From Fibrobacter sp. (GTDB lineage Bacteria > Fibrobacterota > Fibrobacteria > Fibrobacterales > Fibrobacteraceae), in contig JAFWRL010000157.1 in NCBI GenBank assembly GCA_017520105.1, positions 1 to 46,259 of the forward strand: a stretch of DNA of 46,259 bases. The letters are read 5' to 3'. The notes below the pieces were generated by a model. That model saw only the letters and a list, made by a program, of their open reading frames with translations, did no database searches and was not told where the DNA came from. A program made the translations under genes and the position numbers. This document shows, piece after piece, positions 15,623 to 24,170 of the stretch (position 1 is its first letter; every line of letters starts with the position of its first letter).

Positions 15623-17299
15623 TTACTTCATGACCTTGTACGCCCTATCGCCGACAACGACTAACATGACGCCTTTATTGTCGATGCGGATTTCTTGCGT
15701 TGCTGAGTTTATCTTTGATGTCGCGAGAACGCGTCCGTTGAGGTCCGTGATGGCAAACCTAGCGCCTGCCGGAGCGTTTTCGATGACGATGGAGTGGTTC
15801 GTCGTCCTTACTTTGACAAGGCTACTTATCCTCATGGTTGTATGAATTGCAGAGGATGTGTCTTTCACGGTTGTGTCTTTTACTGTCGTATCTTTTTGCG
15901 GTTCAGGCTTTACGGTCAATTCGTACAGCTTGCAAGATTCGAATGCGTGGAATGTGGTATCCTTTTCGTATTTCACACCGTTGTATTCGTTTGCTGTTAT
16001 AGTCTTTTTTTCGACCTGCGGCTTAGGCTTCCAGATTTTAAAGTTGCCGGTGAGATGGAGCATGGCGAGGTAATGGACTAGACCGTCATAGTAGCGCTGG
16101 CTGCCCACAATGGGTTTGGAGTCCCAGGCTTTCTGCAGGACCTTCTTGACCAAGTCCTTGTAATCATTTTCTTCGAGCAACGCGTAGGTCGCCACGGCGT
16201 TTGCTCCGGCTTGGCCGATGGTGAAGTCTCCATATCCGTTGGTGCCATCCCAGTTGAAGTGCCCGTGTTTATAGCCGTCCTTCTCGAAGAAGTCGGTGAT
16301 AACTTTGGCAATCTTTGTCTGGCGCTGCATATCCACGCCGAACAGGTAACTGTCCATGCCGTAGTTCATGGGGCAACGGATGGCGTCGAACGCATACTTC
16401 GTGGAATTGTCGCTAAATGCATAGTGCGGCGTTCCATCAAAGTTGCTGTAGTCGCTGCACAGACCCGATTTTGGGTTAGCGGAGTTGTAAATGTGGTCGC
16501 GGGTGGCTTTTGTCGCCTTCTGCCATTTGTCCTTGTTGGTATCGGACCAACGACTGAACAAATCGACGAATGCTGGCAGGCTGTAGGAGGCATCACCCCA
16601 AGTGTTGTTGCCGTCTGTCGGTTGGAATGTAGCGATGAAATCTCTTTCGCTGTACAGGGAGCCGCCATTGCCTTTCCAGCATGCTTTCAGAATTGTTTGC
16701 GCATCCTTCATGTAGTTTTCGTCGTCCCAGCGGTGAGCTGCGAACAGGAGCGACATCATGAAGTAAATTTCGCCATCGGGTGCATTTCCTTGGTCTCGCG
16801 TAGAACCATCGCGGTTTGCCTGCCAGGAGAAGTAGCCGTTGCCACCTCTAGCGGGATCATGCCAGAGGTGGCTCTTGGCCCAATTCCAGAGCTTTTTAAA
16901 TTCATCTTTGTGGTTGGTCTGCACGGCAATCATCATGCCGTAACTCATGCCTTCGGAACGGATATCGTTGTTGTTGATATCGACGATGTAGCCACCATCG
17001 CGGTCTTCGTAATACACGGTTTTGTCGTTCTGGCCGCCAAAATAGTGGTTCCAGAGTTCGTCCAACTTGTCCTGGATATCCTTGTCGGTCTTACCCAGGA
17101 CGGTCTTGAATGGGCTGGTGTAATCGCCGGTGTAGTAGGCGCCAGTCGATTGGGAACCGTCTTTTTCGCAATCCGGACCGTAGTAGGAATTCTTCTCGTC
17201 AAAGAAGGTTCCTGTGTATATTTTGGAATCGGCTGCTGTAGCTGCGGAGGCTCCCAGCAACAGGGCTAAAGAAAATGCTGATAGCTTTGTTGTTTTCAT
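15623..17299 (-). CDS. Secreted GH8 xylanase, Rex-like, with C-terminal sorting-type domain
   Basis: A 558-residue exported enzyme. A signal peptide ends near residue 22 (ASAATA). The GH8 domain (about 50-430) follows the reducing-end xylose-releasing exo-oligoxylanase (Rex, EC 3.2.1.156) more closely than cellulases: GAYYTGDY, IRSEGMSYGMM (general acid E116), GYFSWQ, APDGEIYF, AFSDNS (D297, aligning with the Rex base) and GNFKIW. The Leu-His-Pro loop that closes the Rex pocket is not seen; the segment reads FTIGQAGANAVATYAL. A Lys/Thr-rich linker (DTTVKDTTVKDTS) leads to a final 70-residue beta domain with ITDLNGRVLATS, like type IX secretion tails. It would release xylose or short oligomers from hemicellulose. 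GH8 is certain; exact specificity is not. Confidence 0.9.
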   Translation of the reverse strand: MKTTKLSAFSLALLLGASAATAADSKIYTGTFFDEKNSYYGPDCEKDGSQSTGAYYTGDYTSPFKTVLGKTDKDIQDKLDELWNHYFGGQNDKTVYYEDRDGGYIVDINNNDIRSEGMSYGMMIAVQTNHKDEFKKLWNWAKSHLWHDPARGGNGYFSWQANRDGSTRDQGNAPDGEIYFMMSLLFAAHRWDDENYMKDAQTILKACWKGNGGSLYSERDFIATFQPTDGNNTWGDASYSLPAFVDLFSRWSDTNKDKWQKATKATRDHIYNSANPKSGLCSDYSNFDGTPHYAFSDNSTKYAFDAIRCPMNYGMDSYLFGVDMQRQTKIAKVITDFFEKDGYKHGHFNWDGTNGYGDFTIGQAGANAVATYALLEENDYKDLVKKVLQKAWDSKPIVGSQRYYDGLVHYLAMLHLTGNFKIWKPKPQVEKKTITANEYNGVKYEKDTTFHAFESCKLYELTVKPEPQKDTTVKDTTVKDTSSAIHTTMRISSLVKVRTTNHSIVIENAPAGARFAITDLNGRVLATSKINSATQEIRIDNKGVMLVVVGDRAYKVMK

Positions 17300-17372
17300 G
17301 TCAACAAAAATATCGGTTTTTTTTGGGGGGCGTTATGTCTTGCTGGAAAAAAATATTGTAAAGCCTTACATC

Positions 17373-17410
17373 AAAAAAAATGAAACACCCCAGAGAAGGT
17401 GTCTGAGGTG
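17373..17410 (-). terminator. Terminator of map
   Basis: On the minus strand CACCTCAGA (17410-17402) pairs with TCTGGGGTG (17394-17386), followed by TTTCATTTTTTTT. It lies 35 bases after the map stop and before the GH8 start. Confidence 0.8.
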
Positions 17411-17445
17411 CTTTAATAATCAATGCTTCCGAACTTGTATTTTTG

Positions 17446-18207
17446 CTAGCGCGGGAGTGTCAAAATGTCGATGCCGTCCTTGGTTTTTACGACGGTGTGT
17501 TCCCACTGGGCGCTGAGGCTTCCGTCTCGGGTCACGGCGGTCCAGCCGTCCCTGAGAGTCTTGGTGCCAGGGCGGCCGACGTTGATCATCGGTTCGACGG
17601 TGAACACGTTTCCGACTTCGATGAACGGGCAACGTTCGTAGTTGCGGAAGTGATAGACGGTCGGTTCTTCGTGGAAGCCGCGGCCGATGCCGTGTCCACA
17701 GTAGTCTTCGACGACGCTGAAGCCGTGCTCGTCGGCAATGTCCTGGATAGCGCAGCCGATGTCGTTCCAATGTGCGCCTTGTTCACCAGCGGCACGGATG
17801 CCTTCTTCCATGCAGAACTTGGCGGTATCGACGAGTTCGCGGGCAATGTCAGAGACCTTGCCGACGCAGAACATGGCGGAGGTATCGCCGTGGTAGCCGG
17901 AGAGAATCGTCGTGATGTCGATGTTCACGATGTCGCCATCCTTGAGTATGGTGTTTGCGTTCGGGATGCCGTGGCAGACGACTTCGTTGAGGCTGATGCA
18001 GGCGTAGCGCGGGTAACCGTGGTAGCCCATGCAGGCAGAGATGCCCTTGTGTTGGCGTGTGTAGTCGCCGATGAATTCGTCGATTTCCAGTGTGGAAACA
18101 CCGGGCTTGCACATTTCGCCCGCACGGATCAGTGTTTCGGCGGCGAGTGCGCCTGCGTCGCGGATCAATTCGATTTCTTTTGCGGATTTTACTTTGATTT
18201 TAGCCAT
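17446..18207 (-). CDS. map: Methionine aminopeptidase, type I
   Basis: A 253-residue type Ia enzyme that removes the initiator methionine from new proteins in the cytoplasm. All five metal ligands are visible: D97 (NIDITT), D108 (GDTSAMF), H172 (GHGIGR), E205 (FTVEPM) and E236 (QWEHT); H79 (VCHGIPN) is the usual substrate-binding histidine. Length and the absence of the SH3-type N-terminal extension fit the bacterial form. It is transcribed alone, with a terminator downstream and a repeat-filled gap upstream. Confidence 0.97.
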   Translation of the reverse strand: MAKIKVKSAKEIELIRDAGALAAETLIRAGEMCKPGVSTLEIDEFIGDYTRQHKGISACMGYHGYPRYACISLNEVVCHGIPNANTILKDGDIVNIDITTILSGYHGDTSAMFCVGKVSDIARELVDTAKFCMEEGIRAAGEQGAHWNDIGCAIQDIADEHGFSVVEDYCGHGIGRGFHEEPTVYHFRNYERCPFIEVGNVFTVEPMINVGRPGTKTLRDGWTAVTRDGSLSAQWEHTVVKTKDGIDILTLPR

Positions 18208-18219
18208 TTTTAGGGATTT

Positions 18220-18390
18220 GAGCTTGCGCTTCGCGCTTTGGGGTCTGAGGTCGCTCGCGTTGCTCGCTTTGAGGTTTAAAAGTTAGAAGTAGGAAGTAGG
18301 CGGTAGGAAGTTTTATAATCGCGGCTGCGCCGCCAAATTATATCTCTCGTCTTTCGTCTATAGCCTGCCGCAGCAGGCGTTCTTTCGTCT
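18220..18390. repeat. Intergenic short repeats (GTAGGAAG and CGTCTTTCGTCTA families)
   Basis: The gap between map and the helicase gene holds two repeat families found elsewhere here: AGAAGTAGGAAGTAGGCGG units at 18285-18310 (compare 25291-25320) and TCGTCTTTCGTCTATAG with TTCTTTCGTCT at 18347-18390 (compare 34204-34397). The part nearest map holds GCGCTTCGCGC- and GCTCGCGTTGCTCGC-type palindromes. No gene is seen. Confidence 0.65.
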
Positions 18391-18393
18391 AAA

Positions 18394-19785
18394 TCACTTC
18401 CTCCATGCAAATTTATCTAACAGGTACGCGAGCAGCATCTGGTCGTCGGTGCTGCCGTTCGCAAGGTCTTTCACGAGTGGGAGCATGCGGCTGATGCGTT
18501 CCGTTGCCTTCTGGCCACCGAAGTGCTTGCGGACTTCTTCGAGGCGGACTCGGGTGCGTTCGCTTACCTTCTTCGCAATGTCTTCGTTTGTCAGCGGGTC
18601 CATCTTGATGAAGTTGATGCCGAAATCGACTGCGGTCTGGCGGAGTTCGATTTCTTCGACGGGCGTGATGAGCGAGACGCAAAGGCCGCTACGGCCAGCA
18701 CGTGCGGTACGCCCGCTGCGATGCACATAGACTTCGTGGTCGGCAGGATGGTCATAGACGAGAACATGCGTCACGTGATCGACGTCGATGCCGCGTGCGG
18801 CAACGTCCGTGCAGATGAGAATCTTCAGTTTCTTGTCGCGGAAGGCGTTGAGCGTCTTTTCGCGGAGGCTCTGGGCCACATCACCGCTGAGAGCGCCGAC
18901 TTCAAAGCCATAACCGGAAAGCACTTGCTCCAGGTAGCTCACATCGCGCTTGTAATTGCAGAAAATCATGCAACTTTCGGGATTGTAGTATTCCAGAACC
19001 TTGATGGTCATGGAATCCTTTTCCATCACGTCGCAGAGGTAGTAGCGGTGTTCGAGGTTGTTTGCGATGACCTTGTCGTAGCTGAGTGAAAGGAATTCGG
19101 CGCTCGGGCGCTGAAATTCGCGGGCGAGGCTCTTGACCGTCTGCGGAATTGTGGCGCTGTACATCGTGCAAGAAATGGCCTTCGGCAAGTACTTGCGGAT
19201 TTTCTGCATGTCGGGGTAGAATCCCATCGAGAGCATTTCGTCGGCTTCGTCAAGCACGAGGTCGCGGATGGAGAGCAAATCGACATTGCCGCGCTGGATG
19301 TGGTCCATGAGGCGGCCCGGAGTGGCGACGATGACGTGGACACCTGCGCGGAGCGCCTTGATTTGCGGTTCGTAGTTCACGCCGCCAAAAATGGCGACGG
19401 ACTTGATGCCGGTGCCCTTCGAAAGTTTTTCAAATTCTTCTTGCACCTGGATGCAGAGTTCTCGCGTCGGAACGAGAATGAGTGCCTGCGGATACGGATG
19501 GTCGCGGACGATGACCTGCAGAAGCGGGAGGGCGTATGCACCGGTCTTTCCCGACCCGGTCTTCGATTGCACGAGCATATCGCGGGCGGCAAGCATGTAA
19601 GGAATGGACTTGCGCTGAACGGGCATGAGCTCGGTCCAGCCGTGTTCCCGGAGAATTACCTTCTGCTCTTCGGGAAGCATGTCGAATGTATAGTCGGGGA
19701 GCTTGTTCTTTGGCTCGATAATTTTGACAGGTGTTAAAAACGGATTGACTCTTTCTTTCGTTTCTTCTTTAATGTCTTCACTCAT
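18394..19785 (-). CDS. DEAD-box RNA helicase
   Basis: A 463-residue ATP-dependent RNA helicase. It shows the Q-motif region (YTFDMLPEEQ, MPVQRKSIP), motif I SKTGSGKT, Ia VPTREL, Ib TPGR, II DEAD (VLDEADEM), III SAT, IV (CMIFCNYKR), V (CTDVAARGID) and VI HRSGRTARAG. After the second RecA domain there is a short extension of about 80 residues that is not Arg-rich and has no recognisable RNA-binding module, so it cannot be placed in CsdA, RhlE or DbpA by eye. Likely roles are ribosome assembly or RNA turnover. Confidence 0.93.
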   Translation of the reverse strand: MSEDIKEETKERVNPFLTPVKIIEPKNKLPDYTFDMLPEEQKVILREHGWTELMPVQRKSIPYMLAARDMLVQSKTGSGKTGAYALPLLQVIVRDHPYPQALILVPTRELCIQVQEEFEKLSKGTGIKSVAIFGGVNYEPQIKALRAGVHVIVATPGRLMDHIQRGNVDLLSIRDLVLDEADEMLSMGFYPDMQKIRKYLPKAISCTMYSATIPQTVKSLAREFQRPSAEFLSLSYDKVIANNLEHRYYLCDVMEKDSMTIKVLEYYNPESCMIFCNYKRDVSYLEQVLSGYGFEVGALSGDVAQSLREKTLNAFRDKKLKILICTDVAARGIDVDHVTHVLVYDHPADHEVYVHRSGRTARAGRSGLCVSLITPVEEIELRQTAVDFGINFIKMDPLTNEDIAKKVSERTRVRLEEVRKHFGGQKATERISRMLPLVKDLANGSTDDQMLLAYLLDKFAWRK

Positions 19786-19810
19786 AGTGGTGGCAAAGAT
19801 AGAAAAAATG

Positions 19811-19930
19811 CTAGTAGGAAGTTTTTAGTTAAGAGTTCCAAGTTACTAGTTACTGAGGATGCTTCGCAACACTTCGTTAAGAATGACTTTTTTCCTAATA
19901 ACTAGTAACTAATAACTAGTAACTAATTAC
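19811..19930. repeat. Inverted array of AGTTACTAGTTA units
   Basis: AGTTACTAGTTACT at 19841-19854 is mirrored by AATAACTAGTAACTA units repeated at 19898-19928, with a TAGGAAGTTTTTAG motif at 19815-19828. The last unit runs into the stop codon of the beta-barrel gene that ends at 19927. The layout (tandem units, spacer, inverted units) is that of the repeats at 10074 and 34325, with a different core. Confidence 0.6.
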
Positions 19931-21183
19931 AGCGTCCAATGGTATTCAAACCCGAGGCTGATAAAGCAATCGAGGGTGAATCTTCCGATGGTCGTGGCGG
20001 CGGCGCCTGCATCCGGGGAGGGGGCTTCGTAAAGGTCCCTGCCGCGGCTAGAAAGTCCCATACGGAGGTCAACGCCGTAATGCTTCTTGAAGACGAATTG
20101 CCCACCGACTCCAAGCAGGGCGCCCTTATAGACGTCTTCGAACTTGACGCGGTACTGGTATGCTCTGGATGGCGTCTTCACGTCGCTCTTGTGTTCGATA
20201 TCTTCGTTGTAGAATGTGTATTGGAACCCGATAAAAGCTAGTGGCGTGATGGATAGCCATGGATTGATGGGGTACGTCATGGAGAACAGTACGTTGAGCC
20301 CGATGTCGTGCTGTCCAAAATTCCAATGGTCCAGTTCCTTATAAACTGTATCGGAATTGTCTGTTTTCATGTCGCGGTTGGAATAGCGGTACATGAATTC
20401 GACGCCGATAAATCCGTGCCAGGTGAGGCCTGCGTAAATGCTCAGGAATGCGTCGTCATCTTCGATGAAATTCCATAGGCTCACGGAGTCTTTTGTGATG
20501 CGGTAGTTTTTGACGCGGCTCCTGGTGTGGCTGCTTGTCCAGTTGTCCGGTGTGAGCGGAAAATGAGCCTGCGAGTAACCGATACCCATGCCTGCCCAAA
20601 ATTTTAAGTGGGGCACTTCTTTGTAGAGGTCATCGGGTTCCGTTTGTTGTTTAAGGCGTTCTTCTTTGGTGAGGCGGCGCTTGGTGCGCTTGTCGAAGAA
20701 CGTGGCGGCGATGTCGTCACTGAGGGCGATTTTGTCGTTGTTTGCCCTGACGATGCCTGCGGCTTTGGGTTCCTGTGCCGTTTCGTCAAAAATGGCGACT
20801 TGGATGTTTTTCCCTTGCGGTGCGAGGAACAGTACGATGTTGTCCTCAAGTGCCTGGAGCTTGGCTGCCATGCCGGGGTGTCTTACACGCAAGTAGCTTG
20901 ACGGCAAGCCTTTTTCGAGGTTGTTCGAAAGCCAAGAACCATAGCGTGTGGCAATGGAGTCGCGTTCCCATTCGCCGAGTTGCCTGCACTTGGGTTCCCC
21001 GATGCCGGTGTTGTTGCGGCGGAGCGAAAGGCAGAACTCGTTTGCGTTGACGGGGGAGTTCCCGTCCAGCGCCCAAATTAAGATGGTGGCGTCTTTCCAG
21101 AGGGTAAAACGCGAGTCGAAGTAAACTTCGGACGCACTAGCCCAGGCAACGAGAACCATTAAAATAGCGAAGAGTCTTTTCAT
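19927..21183 (-). CDS. Outer-membrane beta-barrel protein, hypothetical
   Basis: A 418-residue exported protein. The signal peptide ends near residue 17 (AWASA). The first half (about 20-150) is a soluble region with two cysteines (FCLSLRR, PKCRQL); then comes a basic linker (KRTKRRLTKEERLKQQ). The second half alternates aromatic strands (FWAGMGIGYSQAHF, FLSIYAGLTWHGFIGVEFMYRYS, WLSITPLAFIGFQYTFYN) and ends FISLGFEYHWTL with a terminal aromatic-rich strand, as in outer-membrane barrels. Its ATG overlaps the stop of the upstream lipoprotein gene (ATGA), so the two are coupled and probably act together at the outer membrane. No family recognised. Confidence 0.7.
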   Translation of the reverse strand: MKRLFAILMVLVAWASASEVYFDSRFTLWKDATILIWALDGNSPVNANEFCLSLRRNNTGIGEPKCRQLGEWERDSIATRYGSWLSNNLEKGLPSSYLRVRHPGMAAKLQALEDNIVLFLAPQGKNIQVAIFDETAQEPKAAGIVRANNDKIALSDDIAATFFDKRTKRRLTKEERLKQQTEPDDLYKEVPHLKFWAGMGIGYSQAHFPLTPDNWTSSHTRSRVKNYRITKDSVSLWNFIEDDDAFLSIYAGLTWHGFIGVEFMYRYSNRDMKTDNSDTVYKELDHWNFGQHDIGLNVLFSMTYPINPWLSITPLAFIGFQYTFYNEDIEHKSDVKTPSRAYQYRVKFEDVYKGALLGVGGQFVFKKHYGVDLRMGLSSRGRDLYEAPSPDAGAAATTIGRFTLDCFISLGFEYHWTL

Positions 21184-21875
21184 TTCGAAACTCCTGCATT
21201 AAGGTTCTTGTGGATCTTCTGGACCGCAATCTGGATGAGATTTGTCAAGTTATTTAACTTATACGTTGTGATGGGTTGTTGGATTTCGTCAACGGCGCTG
21301 AAAAGCGGACGCTGCTTCAAGTTGTCCCAAAGCGTATAAGAAAAGATGGCGCTGACATTGTCCGGTTTGCGGATGCCGCCGCTCTCGTTGTGGATAAGGG
21401 CGTAGTCAAAGAAATTCTCGCGCTTCAAGTCCGTGCCGATGATAAATTCGTGCAAGATGAGTATGACGGGGGGAACGTTCCCAGCAGAATCCTTGAGGGA
21501 CACCCCTTGCTCGGGAATATGGCCCTTGATGAAAATGCGCTCGTCGAGCTTTAGACTTTCTTCGGGAGAATTCGCATTGACCGAATCCGGAAGGACCAGG
21601 AGACTCCCGTAAGACTTGCGCATTTCGGTTTCGAATGTGTTTCGGCAGTGAAGCGTTCCTTTAATCTGGATGCTGTCCTTGTCGATTTCCAAACGTTTGG
21701 CAAACCAAGATGACCGCGTGATGACAAATGCGTTCTCGAGACCGGTTACGGCAATACCGCTATAGGGCGCTTTGCTGTAAAGCGGATGGCTCGCTGTCCA
21801 ATGATAAGAATCTGCACACCCGACGAGCATGCAGATTGCAAATCCGATGGAAAGTATCGACTTCTTGAACATCAT
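21180..21875 (-). CDS. Lipoprotein, hypothetical, coupled to a barrel gene
   Basis: A 231-residue lipoprotein from the ATG at 21875 (a second ATG follows at once): MFKKSILSIGFAICMLVGC carries a lipobox LVGC. The mature part is mixed alpha/beta with YSAIFSYTLWDN-like strands near the end, typical of periplasmic lipoproteins of a few hundred residues in this group. I do not recognise a family. It lies 27 bases after pyrE and overlaps the barrel gene by four bases. Confidence 0.7.
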   Translation of the reverse strand: MMFKKSILSIGFAICMLVGCADSYHWTASHPLYSKAPYSGIAVTGLENAFVITRSSWFAKRLEIDKDSIQIKGTLHCRNTFETEMRKSYGSLLVLPDSVNANSPEESLKLDERIFIKGHIPEQGVSLKDSAGNVPPVILILHEFIIGTDLKRENFFDYALIHNESGGIRKPDNVSAIFSYTLWDNLKQRPLFSAVDEIQQPITTYKLNNLTNLIQIAVQKIHKNLNAGVSK

Positions 21876-21902
21876 TTGCAACAACTTATTTTACGGCGAA
21901 AG

Positions 21903-22574
21903 TTAGACTGCGCCCCATTTTTCGCGGTATGCATAGACGCGGTCAAGGATTCCTTCGGGGGCGTTGATGGCCTTGCGGTTTTCTTCGCTTTCGAGGAACG
22001 CGATGATGTCGTTGATGTTCACGATGGAATGGGCTTCGATGCCGTATTCGTCCTGAACCGTCTGCAATGCGGACTTGCCGTTTTCAAGCTTTTCCTTGCG
22101 GTCAACAGAAATGAGGAGGCCGATGACGTTTGCGTTTTCGATTTTCGAAAGCGCCTGCATTGTCTCGTTCACGGAAGTACCTGCGGTAATCACGTCTTCG
22201 ATGATGACGACGTTTGTCTTTTCGGAATACTTGTAACCGACAAGGGAACCGCCTTCGCCGTGATCCTTAACTTCTTTTCTGTTGTATGTAAACGTAAGGT
22301 TCTGGGCATAGAGGTCCGAAAGCTTCATCGCTGTCGCTGCGCACAGAGGAATTCCCTTGTAGGCCGGACCATAGAGGTTCTGCGCCTTGCCGTTAAAGTG
22401 CTTCATAAATGCAGCTGCATAGAATTCTGCGAGCTTCGAAAGGGAGGCGCCAGTGCGGAACTCTCCGGTGTTGATAAAGTAAGGCGTTTCGCGACCGCTC
22501 TTGGTGATGAAGTCGCCAAACTTGAGTGCTCCAGATTCGACGAGAAAGTGTACAAAAGTATCTGTATTATTCAT
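21903..22574 (-). CDS. pyrE: Orotate phosphoribosyltransferase
   Basis: A 223-residue enzyme that joins orotate to PRPP to form OMP in pyrimidine synthesis. The PRPP-binding motif VVIIEDVITAGTS is at about 122-134; the flexible-loop region RKEVKDHGEGG (about 99-109) and the N-terminal SGRETPYFINTG are typical of the bacterial form. It follows the membrane-protein gene after nine bases and purU lies one gene further up, so purine and pyrimidine nucleotide genes appear to share an operon here. Confidence 0.96.
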   Translation of the reverse strand: MNNTDTFVHFLVESGALKFGDFITKSGRETPYFINTGEFRTGASLSKLAEFYAAAFMKHFNGKAQNLYGPAYKGIPLCAATAMKLSDLYAQNLTFTYNRKEVKDHGEGGSLVGYKYSEKTNVVIIEDVITAGTSVNETMQALSKIENANVIGLLISVDRKEKLENGKSALQTVQDEYGIEAHSIVNINDIIAFLESEENRKAINAPEGILDRVYAYREKWGAV

Positions 22575-22583
22575 TGAAAAGTC

Positions 22584-23192
22584 CTAAGCTTTGGCTCCGA
22601 TGAGGAGGGAGATAACTTCAGAGATGATATTGTATTCGGTGATGAACTGGATGGCGAACATGGCGACCAGGCAGATGACGCAAAGCACCAAATACCAATG
22701 GAACGATTTTTCGAATCCCTTGATTTTCATCTTGAAGAGAAGCCAGACGATAAAGCTCAAGATGGCGCTAAAGACCCATGCTGCAGTCGTGTTCAAAGCA
22801 GCAATGCGGCTCACGGCGAATGTTATCGCGATTCCCGGCATGAAGAAGAATGCAAAGCTCAATACGACAAGCAGCGCAAATCCGACGTAGTAGGCCAGTC
22901 CGCGGTCTTTTTTGACAATGACTTGGGAACCGATGGTGGTCTGTTCTTCTTCGCCGGTCATCGGGTTGACGAATGTCTCGGGCTTGAACTGCTTGTAAGG
23001 AGAGTTCGAAGACCCTTCTTTGTGTTTTGCGGGACGAATTACTTCGCCAGTCAAAGGATTGACGATTTCTTTATCATTATCGGGCTCGATAATTGTCTGT
23101 TTGACTTCGGCTGTAGCTTCGGTCTTCACTTCGTTGCCGGTCACTGCGGTCGGCTCTTGAGCGGGGACTTCATTCTTTATTTCTTCGGACAT
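22584..23192 (-). CDS. Membrane protein with disordered N-terminus, hypothetical
   Basis: A 202-residue protein. The first 95 residues are acidic and Pro/Thr-rich with two similar motifs, VNPLTGEVI and VNPMTGEEE, in an otherwise unstructured region. Four membrane helices follow (about 97-118, 125-145, 147-160 and 168-190). AGGAG lies seven bases before the ATG. It sits between purU and pyrE with gaps of about nine bases. The duplicated NPxTGE motif suggests a binding site exposed to the cytoplasm, but no function is known to me. Confidence 0.65.
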   Translation of the reverse strand: MSEEIKNEVPAQEPTAVTGNEVKTEATAEVKQTIIEPDNDKEIVNPLTGEVIRPAKHKEGSSNSPYKQFKPETFVNPMTGEEEQTTIGSQVIVKKDRGLAYYVGFALLVVLSFAFFFMPGIAITFAVSRIAALNTTAAWVFSAILSFIVWLLFKMKIKGFEKSFHWYLVLCVICLVAMFAIQFITEYNIISEVISLLIGAKA

Positions 23193-23201
23193 GTTCTACT
23201 C

Positions 23202-24047
23202 CTAGAGGATGAATGTTCTGCCTGCATAGACGAAAACGCGGTGTTCCAGCCACAGTTTGAGGGCGGCCGACAGTGTGCGTTTTTCGATATCTTTGCCGAG
23301 CTCCACGAGTTCATCGATGCTCGCAGTCTCTGGCACGCGTTGAATATCTTGGCAAATAATGGGGCCCTGGTCGAGGTCTTCGGTAGCGAAGTGAGCCGTT
23401 GCACCGATAATCTTTACACCCTTGTGCCATGCCTGGTGGTAGGGTTTCGCACCTTTAAATGCTGGCAGGAACCCATGGTGGATGTTGATGATGCGGTACT
23501 TGAATTCTTCGGTGAAGGATTCGCTCAAAATCTGCATGTAGCGGGCGAGGACCACGGTATCGGTTTTTGTTTCGGCGATGATTTCGCGGAAGCGGTTCTC
23601 GGGAATCGACTTGTCGGGGTTGGACGGCACATAGTAGAACGGCACGCCGAAGGTTCCACCCACGGGGCCAAGATCGGGGTGGTTGCCGACGATGCAGCTG
23701 AATTCGCAGGGAAGGTCTCCGTCGCGGTGCTTGAGAAGCAGGTCGTAAAGGCAATGGTCTGTTTTAGAGACGAATATGGCGACGCGTTCCGTCTTGGAGG
23801 TGTCGAACAGCTTCCAGTTCAACTGCAAATGCGGGGCAATCGTTTCGAGGTGTCTTCTGACTTCAGGGACGCCATCTGATTCGATGTCGAATACGGCACG
23901 AAGAAAAAATGTTTCGATATCTTTTGCTGTATGCTGCTGGAGGTCGATGATATTCGCTCCGGCTTTGGCAAGAACTTGCGTAGTGCCTGCAATAAGCCCT
24001 TTTTGGTCGGGACAATGGATTTGAAGAATATAACGAGTCATAGACAT
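23202..24047 (-). CDS. purU: Formyltetrahydrofolate deformylase
   Basis: A 281-residue enzyme that hydrolyses 10-formyl-THF to formate and THF, balancing one-carbon pools and supplying formate to PurT-type purine synthesis. The N-terminal ACT domain (RYILQIHCPDQKGLIAGTTQVL) is a ligand-sensing module. The C-terminal formyltransferase-like domain has NIHHGFLPAFKGAKPYHQA and ATAHFATEDLDQGPII, with the catalytic-type Asn, His and Asp. Two ATGs (24047 and 24041) are equally plausible starts. It is the first gene of the run to pyrE. Confidence 0.94.
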   Translation of the reverse strand: MSMTRYILQIHCPDQKGLIAGTTQVLAKAGANIIDLQQHTAKDIETFFLRAVFDIESDGVPEVRRHLETIAPHLQLNWKLFDTSKTERVAIFVSKTDHCLYDLLLKHRDGDLPCEFSCIVGNHPDLGPVGGTFGVPFYYVPSNPDKSIPENRFREIIAETKTDTVVLARYMQILSESFTEEFKYRIINIHHGFLPAFKGAKPYHQAWHKGVKIIGATAHFATEDLDQGPIICQDIQRVPETASIDELVELGKDIEKRTLSAALKLWLEHRVFVYAGRTFIL

Positions 24048-24170
24048 AGTACAATATTAAAAAAAATGGGACTTATCACCAAATCTTACTTTTAAATATT
24101 TTGTATTATTGTAGATAAATAATAACTAACAATACAACATTCCTAGAAAGTAATAAAAAAGGATGATTCT

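Noticed and set aside
16211..17269. A 352-codon frame antisense to the GH8 gene
   Set aside because: Shadow of a clear GH8 gene with signal peptide and terminator.
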